From contig NZ_QHCT01000001.1 of the NCBI RefSeq assembly GCF_003545885.1, forward strand, positions 930,001 to 994,000: DNA of 64,000 nucleotides, given 5' to 3'. The translations under genes and the position numbers were made by a program. The DNA comes from Leptospira stimsonii. Its GTDB lineage: Bacteria > Spirochaetota > Leptospiria > Leptospirales > Leptospiraceae. Positions 31,593 through 40,065 of the stretch are shown here, piece by piece. A model generated the notes under the pieces. It was not told the DNA's origin, ran no database searches, and saw nothing but the letters and a program-made list of their open reading frames with translations. How positions within the stretch are numbered: position 1 is the stretch's first letter; the number at the start of each line of letters is the position of its first letter.

Positions 31593-31938
31593 TTTTCAGT
31601 CTTGAGAATCTAAGAGAACCCCCGCAAAACAAACGAATGCTTTCGATCAAAAAATCAAGAGCAAGTCCGAATCATTTCTCGAAAAGAATATTCTAAATTC
31701 CTAATTTCCTCTAAAAAAATCCAGGTCAGAGTAGGCCATTTTTCTCGAGAACAATCACAGGAAGCGCCGCCATCAAAAAAATACTTTTCCGCGCTCGGCG
31801 CTCTCAGGTTGGAAAGAATCAAAATTATTTCAGAAGAAATTCCTTTTTATAGATCCAAGGAAAGAAAGACGATTCACACCGAATCAAAATATCGAACTCC
31901 CCTTGACAGAAAAATCGGGGAAATCCCATCGTGAACAA
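31593..31938. other. Intergenic gap before TetR gene
   Basis: About 345 bases with no gene. AGCGCCG (31765) and CGGCGCT (31797) form a 7-base inverted repeat about 25 bases apart. TTGACA at 31903 could be a -35, but no matching -10 is clear. Confidence 0.4.
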
Positions 31939-32517
31939 ATGGAACCACTCAGCTCCAGAGAACGATTGATACAAACAACGGCCCAACTTTTACAAGAGAA
32001 GGGATTCCATGGAACGGGGTTGAAGGACATTCTAAAGTTAAGCGATACTCCGAGCGGTTCCCTCTATCACCATTTTCCAAACGGAAAGGAAGAATTGACC
32101 GCCGCCGCAATTTCAAGCGCGGGAGAACGATTGGAAAAACAGATCGAAGTTGCCGTCGGACATCACACGGACCTTTTCGGTGTTCTCCAAGAATTTATCG
32201 ACCATCTTGGGCAAGAATTGGAAGAATCTGGATTCCAGAAAGGATGCCCGATTGCCACGGTCGTCCTCGAAGTAGCGGCCGATAACGATCGAATTCAGAA
32301 GGTCTGTTCCGAGACATATTCCAATTGGCAGAATCTTCTCCAAAACCTCCTTCTCAAATCCGGAATGGAAGAATCTCGAGTCGAGTCCGTTGCCATCCTC
32401 GTTTTGGCCACTGTAGAAGGCGCCTTAGTTCTTTGCCGGGCCCACCGAAGCATTGGTCCCCTGCAAGCCGTTCGGAAGCAATTGGAAGGTATTTTGAATA
32501 CATTGATTCCGATCTAA
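31939..32517 (+). CDS. TetR-family regulator (LmrA/YxaF-like)
   Basis: A 192-residue TetR protein: TTAQLLQEKGFHGTGLKDIL and LSDTPSGSLYHHFPNGKEEL form the HTH; the C-terminal part (GFQKGCPIATVVLEVAADND) matches the LmrA/YxaF-type ligand domain with its conserved Cys. I start at ATG 31939; an in-frame TTG at 31903 coincides with a TTGACA promoter-like hexamer. The NAD-epimerase gene lies 76 bases downstream, with a TAGA-N4-TCTA repeat between, similar in form to LmrA-type operators. It probably regulates that gene and perhaps itself. Confidence 0.87.
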   Translation: MEPLSSRERLIQTTAQLLQEKGFHGTGLKDILKLSDTPSGSLYHHFPNGKEELTAAAISSAGERLEKQIEVAVGHHTDLFGVLQEFIDHLGQELEESGFQKGCPIATVVLEVAADNDRIQKVCSETYSNWQNLLQNLLLKSGMEESRVESVAILVLATVEGALVLCRAHRSIGPLQAVRKQLEGILNTLIPI

Positions 32518-32558
32518 GCGTTTTTTCTTGACCAATTCTTTTTTAAGAATCATCTTGG

Positions 32559-32570
32559 TAGAACGATCTA
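32559..32570. promoter_or_regulatory. Candidate TetR operator TAGA-N4-TCTA
   Basis: TAGAACGATCTA, a 4-base inverted repeat with a 4-base spacer, lies 14 bases before the AAGGA ribosome site of the epimerase gene. Its form resembles the TAGA..TCTA boxes of LmrA-type repressors. Short, so chance is possible. Confidence 0.35.
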
Positions 32571-32593
32571 TCTAGTCACTAAAAAGGAACAAA

Positions 32594-33562
32594 ATGAATC
32601 TATTTATTACAGGCGCTTCCGGTTTCGTCGGAGAAGCGGCCACTCGTATTTTATCAAAAAAGCATTCCGTAAAGGCTATGTCTCGGTCTGAAAAAACGGA
32701 TGATGTGATTCGTAAAGCGGGTGGGGAACCGATTCGTTCCGAATTAAACGCGGTAAAACCAGATTCTCTCAAAGGGATCGATGTGGTGATTCACAGCGCC
32801 GCATATGTGGAACAATGGGGACCATTCGAAGATTTTTGGAAAGTCAACGTGGAAGGAACGGCTCAACTTTTGGAAACGGCACGAAACGCAGGAGTCAAAA
32901 GATTTATTTTTATCGGGACCGAGGCCGCTCTTTTTTACGGGCAACCGATGATCGATATCGATGAGTCTTATCCTTATCCGAAGAAAAATTCTCCTTTTCC
33001 TTATTCTCACACGAAGGCGGAAGCGGAAAAATTAGTTCTCAACGCGAATTCCCCAAAGATGGAAACGATTTCTCTGCGTCCTCGTTTGATCTGGGGTCCG
33101 GGAGATAAAACGGTTCTTCCGGTTCTCTTGAAAATGATCGGAGACGGAAGTTTTTCTTGGATCGATCAAGGAAACGCTCTTACGAATACGACTCATATTT
33201 ACAATTTGGTCCACGCAATCGAACTTTCTCTTACGAAAGGTCAAGGCGGAAAGGCGTATTTTGTAACAGACGATGAAACATTCAAATTTCGTAATTTTCT
33301 AAGTTCGCTTCTTTTTACTCAGAAAGTAATTCCTCCAAATCGTTCGATTCCCGGCTGGTTGGCTCGGTTTCTCGCAAGAGTCATAGAAGGGGTTTGGAAA
33401 CTTTTGAGAATTCAAAACGAACCTCCTCTCACTCGCTTTAGCGCCAGCATTATGTCGAGAGATTGTACGATCAAAATCGACAATGCGAAAAAGGATCTCG
33501 GTTACAAACCGATTCTTACCGTCCGAGAAGGATTGGAAGAAATGCCGAATTTTGGAATCTGA
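32594..33562 (+). CDS. NAD(P)-dependent epimerase/3-beta-HSD-like oxidoreductase
   Basis: A 322-residue extended short-chain dehydrogenase. The Rossmann motif is ITGASGFVGEAATRIL (GxxGxxG), followed by DVVIHSAAYVEQWGPFEDF, and the catalytic pair YSHTKAEAEK (YxxxK) with the SLRPRLIWGPGD strand. The sequence is closest to 3-beta-hydroxysteroid dehydrogenase/isomerase and dihydroflavonol-reductase types. AAGGA precedes the ATG. It likely reduces or oxidises a sterol-like, sugar or lipid alcohol. Regulated by the TetR protein upstream, by position. Confidence 0.9.
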   Translation: MNLFITGASGFVGEAATRILSKKHSVKAMSRSEKTDDVIRKAGGEPIRSELNAVKPDSLKGIDVVIHSAAYVEQWGPFEDFWKVNVEGTAQLLETARNAGVKRFIFIGTEAALFYGQPMIDIDESYPYPKKNSPFPYSHTKAEAEKLVLNANSPKMETISLRPRLIWGPGDKTVLPVLLKMIGDGSFSWIDQGNALTNTTHIYNLVHAIELSLTKGQGGKAYFVTDDETFKFRNFLSSLLFTQKVIPPNRSIPGWLARFLARVIEGVWKLLRIQNEPPLTRFSASIMSRDCTIKIDNAKKDLGYKPILTVREGLEEMPNFGI

Positions 33563-33919
33563 ATTCAACGTTGATAAAAAGCTCCTTTCTCTTTTAAGAA
33601 AGTTTGAATTCTTTTCCTTGTGTCGTTGTTCCGACATTAGGGATTCTTCTGAAATTCTTCTTGTAGCGGACTTGAAGTCCGTTTTCAGATCTCCTAGGGA
33701 TTTTTGTATTCTTTCTTGGAAAAAACTTTATTCAAGAGTTCGGAGTTCCGTCCAAAAATTTTTCTTCGTTCATCGGAGAGAAGAAACTCTTTTCTAACCT
33801 TCGTTTTTTACAAAAATAGATTCTTAAAAAACATTCGTACAAAACCAAAAAGTATCGGACATTCAAAACGATGTCCGATACCAGGGAGTCTATGGAACGT
33901 TACTGATTGTAAGTAATTC
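33563..33919. other. Intergenic gap between convergent genes
   Basis: About 360 bases without a gene. It holds CGGACTTGAAGTCCG followed by TTTT (33667-33681), a small terminator-like hairpin and near copy of one at 17860, a degenerate GGAGTTCCGTC (33742) and the terminator at 33853. Confidence 0.5.
33853..33880 (-). terminator. Terminator of the paralogous lipoprotein operon
   Basis: TATCGGACAT and ATGTCCGATA form a perfect 10-base stem with an 8-base loop; on the minus strand it is followed by CTTTTTGGTTTT. It lies 40 bases after the stop at 33920. Confidence 0.78.
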
Positions 33920-34450
33920 TCACCAAAATTTGAACCAGTTTAAGAATGTTACGGAAGCGGCGGTCTCTTCGCCTAAAATTCGAACGATTCTCGCATCATC
34001 CGCTTTTTGTTCGCTCTGAGTTCCTATGTATTTTAATTTTACCGATTTCCCTTCCACTTTCACGGTTGTATCTTCGGTAAAGCCGATAAAGCCGACGGTC
34101 TTTTCAACCGTAACTCTTACCACATAGAATCCGTCTACGTTCGCTTTCTTAACTGCCGCGGCAATCGCGTTTAGAATCAATGGATCGGAATAGGAGGCTC
34201 CGAAAATTCTTGGACTAGAATGTCCTTGATCGCCGGTAGGAATGTATCCCCACAACCAAGAACCTGCAGTTACGGAACCTTCGATTTTGTCGTTTTGAAT
34301 TTCAGCCGCGAAGTCCGCCGGGCGACTCCACACTAAAGTTTTATCAACTGTTAAACCTTGTTTGATAACACTAGGATTGTGAGAAGTTGTCACACAATTT
34401 GAAAGTGTAAGAGAAATAAAACCGAGAACGATAGCTAACTTAAATTTCAT
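33920..34450 (-). CDS. Lipoprotein, paralogue of its upstream neighbour
   Basis: A 176-residue putative lipoprotein: signal KFKLAIVLGFISLTLSNC with Cys 19 (leptospiral-type lipobox LSNC). The mature part aligns in pattern with the next gene upstream: KIEGSVTAGSWLWGYIPTGD against the other's KIITGEASGTTFLGFKTKGD, and VKLKYIGTQSEQKADDARIV against IKTKYLGIVSDARIQRI. Start overlaps the upstream stop by four bases, so they form one translation unit. Probably anchored in the outer membrane or periplasm. Family not named; function unknown. Confidence 0.8.
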   Translation of the reverse strand: MKFKLAIVLGFISLTLSNCVTTSHNPSVIKQGLTVDKTLVWSRPADFAAEIQNDKIEGSVTAGSWLWGYIPTGDQGHSSPRIFGASYSDPLILNAIAAAVKKANVDGFYVVRVTVEKTVGFIGFTEDTTVKVEGKSVKLKYIGTQSEQKADDARIVRILGEETAASVTFLNWFKFW

Positions 34451-35046
34451 TTGAGTGCTCCTTGATTAATTAAGAGCTGATTGCTCTTTAGAATTTTTCC
34501 TTCCTTAACTTTGTCGTGGATTCTTTGAATTCGCGCGTCAGAAACGATTCCCAAATATTTAGTTTTGATAGGGCGACCTGACACTGTGACGGTAACGGTT
34601 CTTGTAAAGAGACCTTCGTCGATCACTTCCTGCACGTTTGTAATATAAATTCCGTCAGCACCGTTTGCAAAAATCGCTCTCCGAGCGGCCAAATCTTCCA
34701 AATTGTCTGCGAAACGACCGTGAACTCCGTTCCAAGCATAAGCTGGCGGTTTACCAACGAACGGAAGATAGGAAGTAATCTTCAAAGGAAGCGTTACTAA
34801 ATGTACCAATATATTTCCTGAAATGGTATCTCCCTTGGTCTTAAAGCCGAGAAAGGTTGTTCCACTCGCCTCGCCTGTGATAATCTTGTCTCCGATCTCG
34901 GGAGTAGTTTCTACCGGCTTATTCACTAACCAGCTGTCTTCTACTCCATTGCTAAATGCTGATATGTTTCCGGCTTTTTCAGACACGGTTTTACAATTTG
35001 CAAGGAGCAACAATAAAGCGCTGATTGCAGTAAAATGTTTTAACAT
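34447..35046 (-). CDS. Lipoprotein, paralogue of its downstream neighbour
   Basis: A 199-residue putative lipoprotein with signal KHFTAISALLLLLANC, lipid anchor at Cys 18. The mature part shares a domain with the following gene (GxxxGxxxLGxxxxGD near the middle, a DGIYITNVQEVI strand and KTKYLGIVSDARIQRI at the end). I use ATG 35046 because TTGGAG lies ten bases upstream; an in-frame TTG at 35061 overlaps it. First gene of a two-gene operon ending in a strong terminator. Confidence 0.8.
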   Translation of the reverse strand: MLKHFTAISALLLLLANCKTVSEKAGNISAFSNGVEDSWLVNKPVETTPEIGDKIITGEASGTTFLGFKTKGDTISGNILVHLVTLPLKITSYLPFVGKPPAYAWNGVHGRFADNLEDLAARRAIFANGADGIYITNVQEVIDEGLFTRTVTVTVSGRPIKTKYLGIVSDARIQRIHDKVKEGKILKSNQLLINQGALK

Positions 35047-35916
35047 CTTAATTTTCTCCAATTTGGAATTTAAAGAGCATCCGAATCCTATATTTGAAAA
35101 AAATCAAGAATAGAAAAAAATTATTAACCTCCGTTCTATAAAAGAAATATTGAAATCGAAGGATGTCGGATTAAAAAAATGAATGAACCTCTGTTGAAGT
35201 TGTGGGATTCTTTTTCACTGCGACGTCGATCGTTGTCGCAATTCTTTTCACACTCAATCCATTCCGGGAGGATTGACTTCTCTTCGTCTAATGGATTGTT
35301 AGTCGAAAAATTAGATTATTATAATCTTTTAAATCGTAGATTTAGGGTATTATATTGGATTAGTGATAAAAAAGGAATTTTGTAGTTTTTGTTCATGTTT
35401 TATTGAATTTCAGATTCCAAAAAAAAGAAAATTTGTTTTTGGAATCCACTTTGAAGAATGAGAGGAAGTCGTTTTTAATCAATCTTCGATGGGAAACGTT
35501 CCTATAAATTATAAAAAAATTATCCTTTTTTCACTTTCATTTTTTCTTCTATTTTTTCTAAATTTTCCGGAAACGACCCCGTTTGAGCTCTCCCCCTTTT
35601 ATTTAGAATTAAAAAGGAGGAATTTAATAAGAATTCGATTCACTCGAGTCTACTTTTGAATCCGATTTTGGAACGGCTTTGGCCTCGGATAAAGAAAGGT
35701 TCTGGAAACGGAATCGTTTTGCACTGATACTTGAGTAATGAGTTCGTTTTCTCAGATCAAGTGTGCAATTCCGGAAATTATTTCTCCTGATCGAAATTCC
35801 CTCGGTCCTATCCGCGAGCGTTGGATTCGGATCACAAAAAAAGATAATTTCGGATTAAAAAAATCCAGGGATTTCCGTTTTCAAACGACTTCGATTTCGA
35901 GGAATCAAGAAAAACT
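35047..35916. other. Long AT-rich gap
   Basis: About 870 bases, very AT-rich, between divergent units. A 68-codon frame at 35179 has no ribosome site or family. No hairpin or repeat supported; presumably promoter region for both sides plus silent DNA. Confidence 0.5.
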
Positions 35917-36450
35917 TTGGCTTCATTGGAACAATTCTACCGCAGAGAAAGAAGAAAGATTCTCGCTTGGATCCGGTACCGTGTCGCGGATCCGGAAGAA
36001 GCGGAAGATCTACTTCAAGAATCTTTCGTATCCGCTCTCGGTGAAATGAACGCCGCCGGTGAGATCGAGAACGTGATCGCCTACACGTATGCAGTGTTAC
36101 GAAATAAGGTCAAGGATTGGTATAGAAAAAGAAAATCCGGACAGTATCGTCAATCTGCGTTAGGTGAAGAATTCTCCCTGGATTCTTATCTCCCCGATAC
36201 GGCGCCCAATCCTGAAAAAGAATTTTATCGAGCTCTTTTATTGGAAGAGCTTGCGATCGCGATAGAGGAACTTCCCGCTGATCAGAAGTTCGCCTTCGTT
36301 CAAAATTCTTTCGAAGGAAAGACGTTTCAGGAGTTGTCATTGGAAACAGGAATCCCCGAAGGAACGCTTTCGGCTCGAAAAACCTATGCAAAGGAATTCT
36401 TAACAAGAAGACTCAAAGATTTGAAGTCCTTGTTCCTCGAAAATTTTTAA
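35917..36450 (+). CDS. ECF-type RNA polymerase sigma factor
   Basis: A 177-residue sigma-70 family factor with only regions 2 and 4. Region 2: DPEEAEDLLQESFVSALGEM with the following VIAYTYAVLRNKVKDWYRKR; region 4: IEELPADQKFAFVQNSFEGK and the HTH FQELSLETGIPEGTLSARKT. The first usable start is TTG at 35917, with GAGGA 13 bases upstream; the frame is open back to 35848 without ATG, so the start is not certain. Two small genes follow at 14 and 1 bases, the first a small membrane protein that could be its anti-sigma or partner. Target promoters unknown. Confidence 0.9.
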   Translation: MASLEQFYRRERRKILAWIRYRVADPEEAEDLLQESFVSALGEMNAAGEIENVIAYTYAVLRNKVKDWYRKRKSGQYRQSALGEEFSLDSYLPDTAPNPEKEFYRALLLEELAIAIEELPADQKFAFVQNSFEGKTFQELSLETGIPEGTLSARKTYAKEFLTRRLKDLKSLFLENF

Positions 36451-36464
36451 GGATAGAATTTAAT

Positions 36465-36767
36465 ATGAAATCAGAAACACAACATCATCGATGCAGGAGA
36501 GGATTCTTTTTAGGAAGACTTCTTTTTATACCGATCATCGTTTTCGGAATCGGAGCGCTTGTCTGGCAACTTTGGAATTGGTTGATGCCGGCGATCTTCG
36601 GTTTGACTACGATCGACTATTGGCAGGCATGCGGACTCCTTGTATTGTCACATCTCTTGATCAAACCGGGATTCGGATGGCATAGGGGAGGGCACGGAAG
36701 AGGAAGGCGTTGGAAACAAAGAGTTCGTCGCCGAATGGAAGGACGAGGTCAAAAAGAGGAGAGATAA
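36465..36767 (+). CDS. Small membrane protein linked to ECF sigma factor
   Basis: A 100-residue protein with two membrane helices (LLFIPIIVFGIGALVWQLW, YWQACGLLVLSHLLI) and a very basic, His/Arg/Gly-rich cytoplasmic tail (WHRGGHGRGRRWKQRVRRRM). The WNWLMPAIFGL..WQACGLLVLS core resembles small proteins I remember downstream of ECF sigma genes in other phyla. No zinc-finger anti-sigma motif is present, but His residues at both ends could bind metal. Position 14 bases after the sigma gene suggests a regulatory partner. Inference only. Confidence 0.75.
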   Translation: MKSETQHHRCRRGFFLGRLLFIPIIVFGIGALVWQLWNWLMPAIFGLTTIDYWQACGLLVLSHLLIKPGFGWHRGGHGRGRRWKQRVRRRMEGRGQKEER

Positions 36768-36768
36768 G

Positions 36769-37128
36769 ATGCTTAAGTTGCAATACTTAGATCATATCGG
36801 AATCTCTTCCGAAAACCCGGAACTGAGCGTCGCTTTCTATAGGACGCTTTTCGGAATGAGTCTTGAAGAAAACGGGCATAAGAACATTAAAACATTAAAA
36901 TTAAATAATGTTTCTTTGGTGATTTCTGATCTCGATAAGGAGGAAACGAATACTTCGTTTCATTTTTTGGATCATATCGCTTTCCGAGTCGATTTCGATT
37001 CCTTTGAACGTGCTAAAGAAGAACTTCACCGATTGGATGCGGAAGTTTCGGAGGTCGTGGATCACGGTTTGGTACGTTCTATCTATTTCAAGGATCCGGA
37101 CGGATATCTTGTGGAATTGATATGCTGA
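36769..37128 (+). CDS. VOC-family (glyoxalase/methylmalonyl-CoA epimerase-like) protein
   Basis: A 119-residue VOC domain with two beta-alpha-beta3 modules: LDHIGISSENPELSVAFYRT with metal His, HFLDHIAFRVDFDSFERAKE with another, and the closing YFKDPDGYLVELIC (Glu ligand). The metal set H...H...E is consistent with a functional glyoxalase, epimerase or ring-cleavage enzyme. GAGGAG precedes the ATG, which begins one base after the preceding stop; third gene of the sigma operon. Substrate unknown. Confidence 0.88.
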   Translation: MLKLQYLDHIGISSENPELSVAFYRTLFGMSLEENGHKNIKTLKLNNVSLVISDLDKEETNTSFHFLDHIAFRVDFDSFERAKEELHRLDAEVSEVVDHGLVRSIYFKDPDGYLVELIC

Positions 37129-37316
37129 ATTTTGCGGCCTATCTCCGAAAAAGAATGGAACGGAAAAATGTTTTTTCGTTCTATCCGTTGATTTTCCGGA
37201 CTGTTCGCTCTTTTGCTTTATAATGTATAGAATTTGAAATGATCGTTGCAAACGCGCATAACGCACGGGCGCTTGCGGGCAAGAGAAGTCTGGTTTCTTA
37301 TACCGTGGAAAGAATC

Positions 37317-37345
37317 GGAAGTTCCGGTAAATAATCGGAACTTCC
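37317..37345 (-). terminator. Perfect hairpin between convergent genes
   Basis: GGAAGTTCCG and CGGAACTTCC make a 10-base perfect stem with a 9-base loop, 26 bases after the aldo/keto reductase stop. The following T-run on the minus strand is weak (ATTCTTTC), so it may act mainly as an mRNA 3' stabiliser. Confidence 0.6.
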
Positions 37346-37371
37346 CGAAGATGTCTATGCAACGAAAGAGT

Positions 37372-38352
37372 TTAACTAACCGTATTCTTCTTCCATTCCG
37401 GATAACGTGCTCCTTTTGCGATTCCTTTCGGAGCGATTGAATCAATTTCCTTCAGATCGTTTTCGGAAAGTTTTACTTTTAACGCGCCGAAATTTTCCTC
37501 GAGATAAGAAATTCTTTTCGTCCCAGGTATTGGCACGATATTTTCACCCTGCGCCAAAACCCAGGCAAGAGCCAATTGAGAAGGCTTGCACTCTTTTTGC
37601 TTTGCAAGGCTTTCTATCTTTTGGACGAGTTCTAGGTTCTTTGTAAAGTTCTCGCCTTGAAATCGAGGGGACATTCTTCTATAGTCGTCCGGATCAAAGT
37701 CTTCGAACTTTTTGATTTGTCCGGTTAAAAACCCCCTCCCTAAGGGGCTGTAAGCTACAAATCCGACTCCGAGTTCTTTACACGCTTTGAGAATATCGTC
37801 CTCCGGTTCTCTACTCCAAAGAGAATATTCGTTTTGAACGGCCGAGATAGGATGAACTGCATAAGCTCTTTTTAATATATCAGAATTGATCTCGGAAAGA
37901 CCGATATAACGGATTTTTCCCTGTTCGACCAAGCGACTCATCGCACCTACGGTTTCTTCGATCGGTGTGTTTGGATCGAGTCGATGCATATAATAGAGAT
38001 CGATCGTATCTATTTTCAGTCGTTTTAAACTCGACTCACAAGAGGACTGAACGTACTTCGGAGTTCCGTTGTATCCTCGTACGGAAGGATCCGAAGGATC
38101 TCTCACGATTCCGAACTTGGTCGCGACCGTTATCTCGGAGCGAATGCCTTTGAGAGCCAGACTCAGTAATTCTTCGTTGATATACGGACCATACATATCC
38201 GCCGTATCCCAAAAAGTAATTCCGAGTTCGTGAGCTCTTCTCAGAGTTTTTAATGATTCGGAATCGTCCCTAGCTCCGTAGAACTCGCTCATACCCATAC
38301 AACCCAAACCGAGCCTTGATGTTTTCAAACCTTGTGTTCCTAATGACGTCAT
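37372..38352 (-). CDS. Aldo/keto reductase
   Basis: A 326-residue NADP-dependent aldo/keto reductase of the AKR13/YakC-like group. Catalytic tetrad: Asp and Tyr in WDTADMYG, Lys in TVATKFG, His in LYYMHRLD. Cofactor-binding stretch is [20 protein letters not shown]. The start [20 protein letters not shown] is typical, so I use ATG 38352; an upstream ATG at 38490 would add 46 unrelated residues. It reduces an aldehyde or ketone; substrate not inferable. Divergent from the b561-like gene. Confidence 0.93.
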   Translation of the reverse strand: MTSLGTQGLKTSRLGLGCMGMSEFYGARDDSESLKTLRRAHELGITFWDTADMYGPYINEELLSLALKGIRSEITVATKFGIVRDPSDPSVRGYNGTPKYVQSSCESSLKRLKIDTIDLYYMHRLDPNTPIEETVGAMSRLVEQGKIRYIGLSEINSDILKRAYAVHPISAVQNEYSLWSREPEDDILKACKELGVGFVAYSPLGRGFLTGQIKKFEDFDPDDYRRMSPRFQGENFTKNLELVQKIESLAKQKECKPSQLALAWVLAQGENIVPIPGTKRISYLEENFGALKVKLSENDLKEIDSIAPKGIAKGARYPEWKKNTVS

Positions 38353-38501
38353 CTTTGTTAGACATTCCTTCCGTATATTTTCATCTTGAGAATTCGAAAT
38401 CGTAATTATTATATTTTCAATATAAGAATAGAATCTTGTTGTAAAATTAAATTCCGTTCCTATACTGATTTGAAATTCCCATACCGTCAAGGAATAGTTT
38501 C

Positions 38502-39239
38502 ATGAATCAAAAATGGATTTGTATCTTTCTAACATTGGTCTTGTTAGGCGCTCCTTCTTTGAGTGCGCAAGTAGCGGCTCCACCGGAAATAAAAACTTCC
38601 AAAACGGAGCAAACTACAAAACAAGATCTTGTAAGAAGAAGGAACATGTTGGAATGGCACCAAATCTCCGGCTTTATTACTTTAGGTTTGTGGCTTGCGA
38701 CGAACTTGGAAGGCGAAAAAGCAAAGGATAGTCTTTATAGAAAATCTGACGAATTCGCGCAGGCTCTGCTTCTTACACATCCGGAATACGCCACAAACGA
38801 TCCTCTTTACGCAGTGGCGGCATTTCAGGGATTGAATCAAAACAGCATCGCCGCGGATTATTTTTTACTCAAGGACCCTGCAAATAACCTTCCTCTATAT
38901 TTAGCTCTCAAGTCACAAGAAGAATGGGAAGCGAAGAATTCAGGCTCCTTTCATAAACAACTGGCATATGCAACATTTGGAATGTATGCTCTTACCGCCG
39001 GGCTTGCTTATTTCGCTCCGAAAAGAATCGTAGATTCGGAGGATTCGGACGTGAATATTTATAGTCCGATATTTGCTCACAAGGCTTTGATTCCGATTCA
39101 CTTAGCCGCAATGTTGCTCTTGCCTTCTTTGGGACAAAGAATTGAAAAACACGGACCGGAAGCCGCGAGAGATATGCAGCAGGTCGGTTGGGCGGGTTTT
39201 GGAGCGTTGTCTTTGTCTTTACTCGTGATCACTTTTTAA
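38502..39239 (+). CDS. Cytochrome b561-like four-helix membrane protein
   Basis: A 245-residue protein with a signal peptide (IFLTLVLLGAPSLSAQ) and four membrane helices, each starting near a His: MLEWHQISGFITLGLWLATN, HKQLAYATFGMYALTAGLAY, HKALIPIHLAAMLLLPSLGQ and a final AGFGALSLSLLVITF. The His positions suit bis-His haem b binding as in b561-type proteins. AAGGA precedes the ATG. A YceI gene follows 15 bases later; E. coli has a comparable b561-YceI pair (yceJ-yceI). Haem binding is inferred. Confidence 0.68.
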   Translation: MNQKWICIFLTLVLLGAPSLSAQVAAPPEIKTSKTEQTTKQDLVRRRNMLEWHQISGFITLGLWLATNLEGEKAKDSLYRKSDEFAQALLLTHPEYATNDPLYAVAAFQGLNQNSIAADYFLLKDPANNLPLYLALKSQEEWEAKNSGSFHKQLAYATFGMYALTAGLAYFAPKRIVDSEDSDVNIYSPIFAHKALIPIHLAAMLLLPSLGQRIEKHGPEAARDMQQVGWAGFGALSLSLLVITF

Positions 39240-39254
39240 GGAAATTAAACCGAA

Positions 39255-39800
39255 ATGAAACATCTCACACGGATACTCTTTGTTACCTTAATCCTATCTT
39301 CCCTACCAAGTTTCGCTTCCGAAATATTAAAGAAAGAAATTACGTTTTTGGCAATTCATCCTATGAAAGAAGTCCACGGAAATTGTAAAGAAATTCAAAT
39401 CGATTCTCCGAAGATCCAAGCGGCGGGAGCCGGATACAAACTTGGATCTCCGTTTCAAATCAAAGTCCCTGTGTTGAAACTTCATTCGGGCGATGAAAGT
39501 AGAGATTCGCATATCATGGAAATCTTAGGATATCCGGAAACTCCCGAAGTTCTTGTCATCGTGGAAACCGTGATTCAAACGGGAGAATCGTATTCAATCA
39601 AAGGAAAACTTACGATCCGAGGAGTGACACGACCTTTTGAATCATCAGCAAAAGTGGAGCCGAAGGATCCGGGACAGATTCGAGTTACGGGAAAGGTAAA
39701 TATAAAGTTTTCCGATTTTAATTTGGAAAGGCCTTCTTTACTTTTCGTAAAGGCCAAAGAGGAAATCGAAATAGGATACGATTTTCTAATAAAGATCTAA
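39255..39800 (+). CDS. YceI-family periplasmic protein
   Basis: A 181-residue protein with signal peptide (LFVTLILSSLPSFA) and a YceI-like lipocalin barrel: GAGYKLGSPFQIKVPVLKLH, EILGYPETPEVLVIVETVIQ, the conserved SIKGKLTIRGVTRPFESSAK and VTGKVNIKFSDFNLERPSLL. YceI proteins bind long isoprenoids such as polyprenyl chains or quinones. Transcribed with the b561-like protein, hinting at a membrane electron-transfer or quinone function. A GC-rich terminator follows the stop. Confidence 0.88.
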   Translation: MKHLTRILFVTLILSSLPSFASEILKKEITFLAIHPMKEVHGNCKEIQIDSPKIQAAGAGYKLGSPFQIKVPVLKLHSGDESRDSHIMEILGYPETPEVLVIVETVIQTGESYSIKGKLTIRGVTRPFESSAKVEPKDPGQIRVTGKVNIKFSDFNLERPSLLFVKAKEEIEIGYDFLIKI

Positions 39801-39809
39801 GGTCCCAAG

Positions 39810-39839
39810 GAAGCCGTTTTGATATTGAAAAACGGCTTC
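39810..39839 (+). terminator. Terminator after YceI
   Basis: GAAGCCGTTTT and AAAACGGCTTC form an 11-base stem with an 8-base loop nine bases after the YceI stop, followed by TAACGCTTTT. Confidence 0.75.
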
Positions 39840-39850
39840 TAACGCTTTTG

Positions 39851-39871
39851 TTAGGACTTAGGACTTAGGAC
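39851..39871. repeat. Three tandem copies of TTAGGAC
   Basis: TTAGGAC repeats three times without interruption, then TTTGAG. It lies about 40 bases upstream of the TTGACA promoter element at 39910. Confidence 0.7.
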
Positions 39872-39909
39872 TTTGAGACATTCTTAAAATAAGAATTTGG
39901 AATTATTTC

Positions 39910-39938
39910 TTGACAGTTCGATTTGATTCGAATCAATT
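39910..39938 (+). promoter_or_regulatory. Promoter with palindromic operator
   Basis: TTGACA (39910-39915) is followed by a perfect 14-base palindrome TTGATTCGAATCAA (39923-39936) occupying the spacer; TCAATT at 39933-39938 is a weak -10. A repressor at the palindrome would block the promoter of the small-peptide operon. Confidence 0.45.
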
Positions 39939-39963
39939 CAGTTCGCCGGAATTATTTTCAAAA

Positions 39964-40065
39964 ATGGAGTCAGCCTTCATGTCTTCTTTGATCGTCACAC
40001 TTGTGTTATTTTATTTTCTTGGAATGTATTTGATCAACTACGTGGTAACGAAGAAAGAAATATGA
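39964..40065 (+). CDS. 33-residue membrane peptide, coupled to next gene
   Basis: ATG 39964 opens a 33-codon frame: a short start, a single hydrophobic helix (SSLIVTLVLFYFLGMYLINY) and a basic end VVTKKEI, stop TGA at 40063-40065. The stop overlaps the next start as ATGA, the classical coupling arrangement. A second ATG at 39979 would give 28 residues. A promoter-like TTGACA and a palindrome lie 50 bases upstream. No family recognised; possibly a small subunit of the next membrane protein. Confidence 0.55.
   Translation: MESAFMSSLIVTLVLFYFLGMYLINYVVTKKEI

Noticed and set aside
31903..31938. TTG start or TTGACA promoter before the TetR gene
   Set aside because: As a start it lacks a ribosome site; as a promoter no -10 at correct spacing is seen, so neither is claimed.
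35179..35385. 68-codon frame starting ATGAATGAACC
   Set aside because: No ribosome site, very AT-rich context and no recognisable protein pattern.
39964..40065. Possible KdpF-like peptide
   Set aside because: Single-helix peptide resembles KdpF only in size; no kdpABC genes follow.
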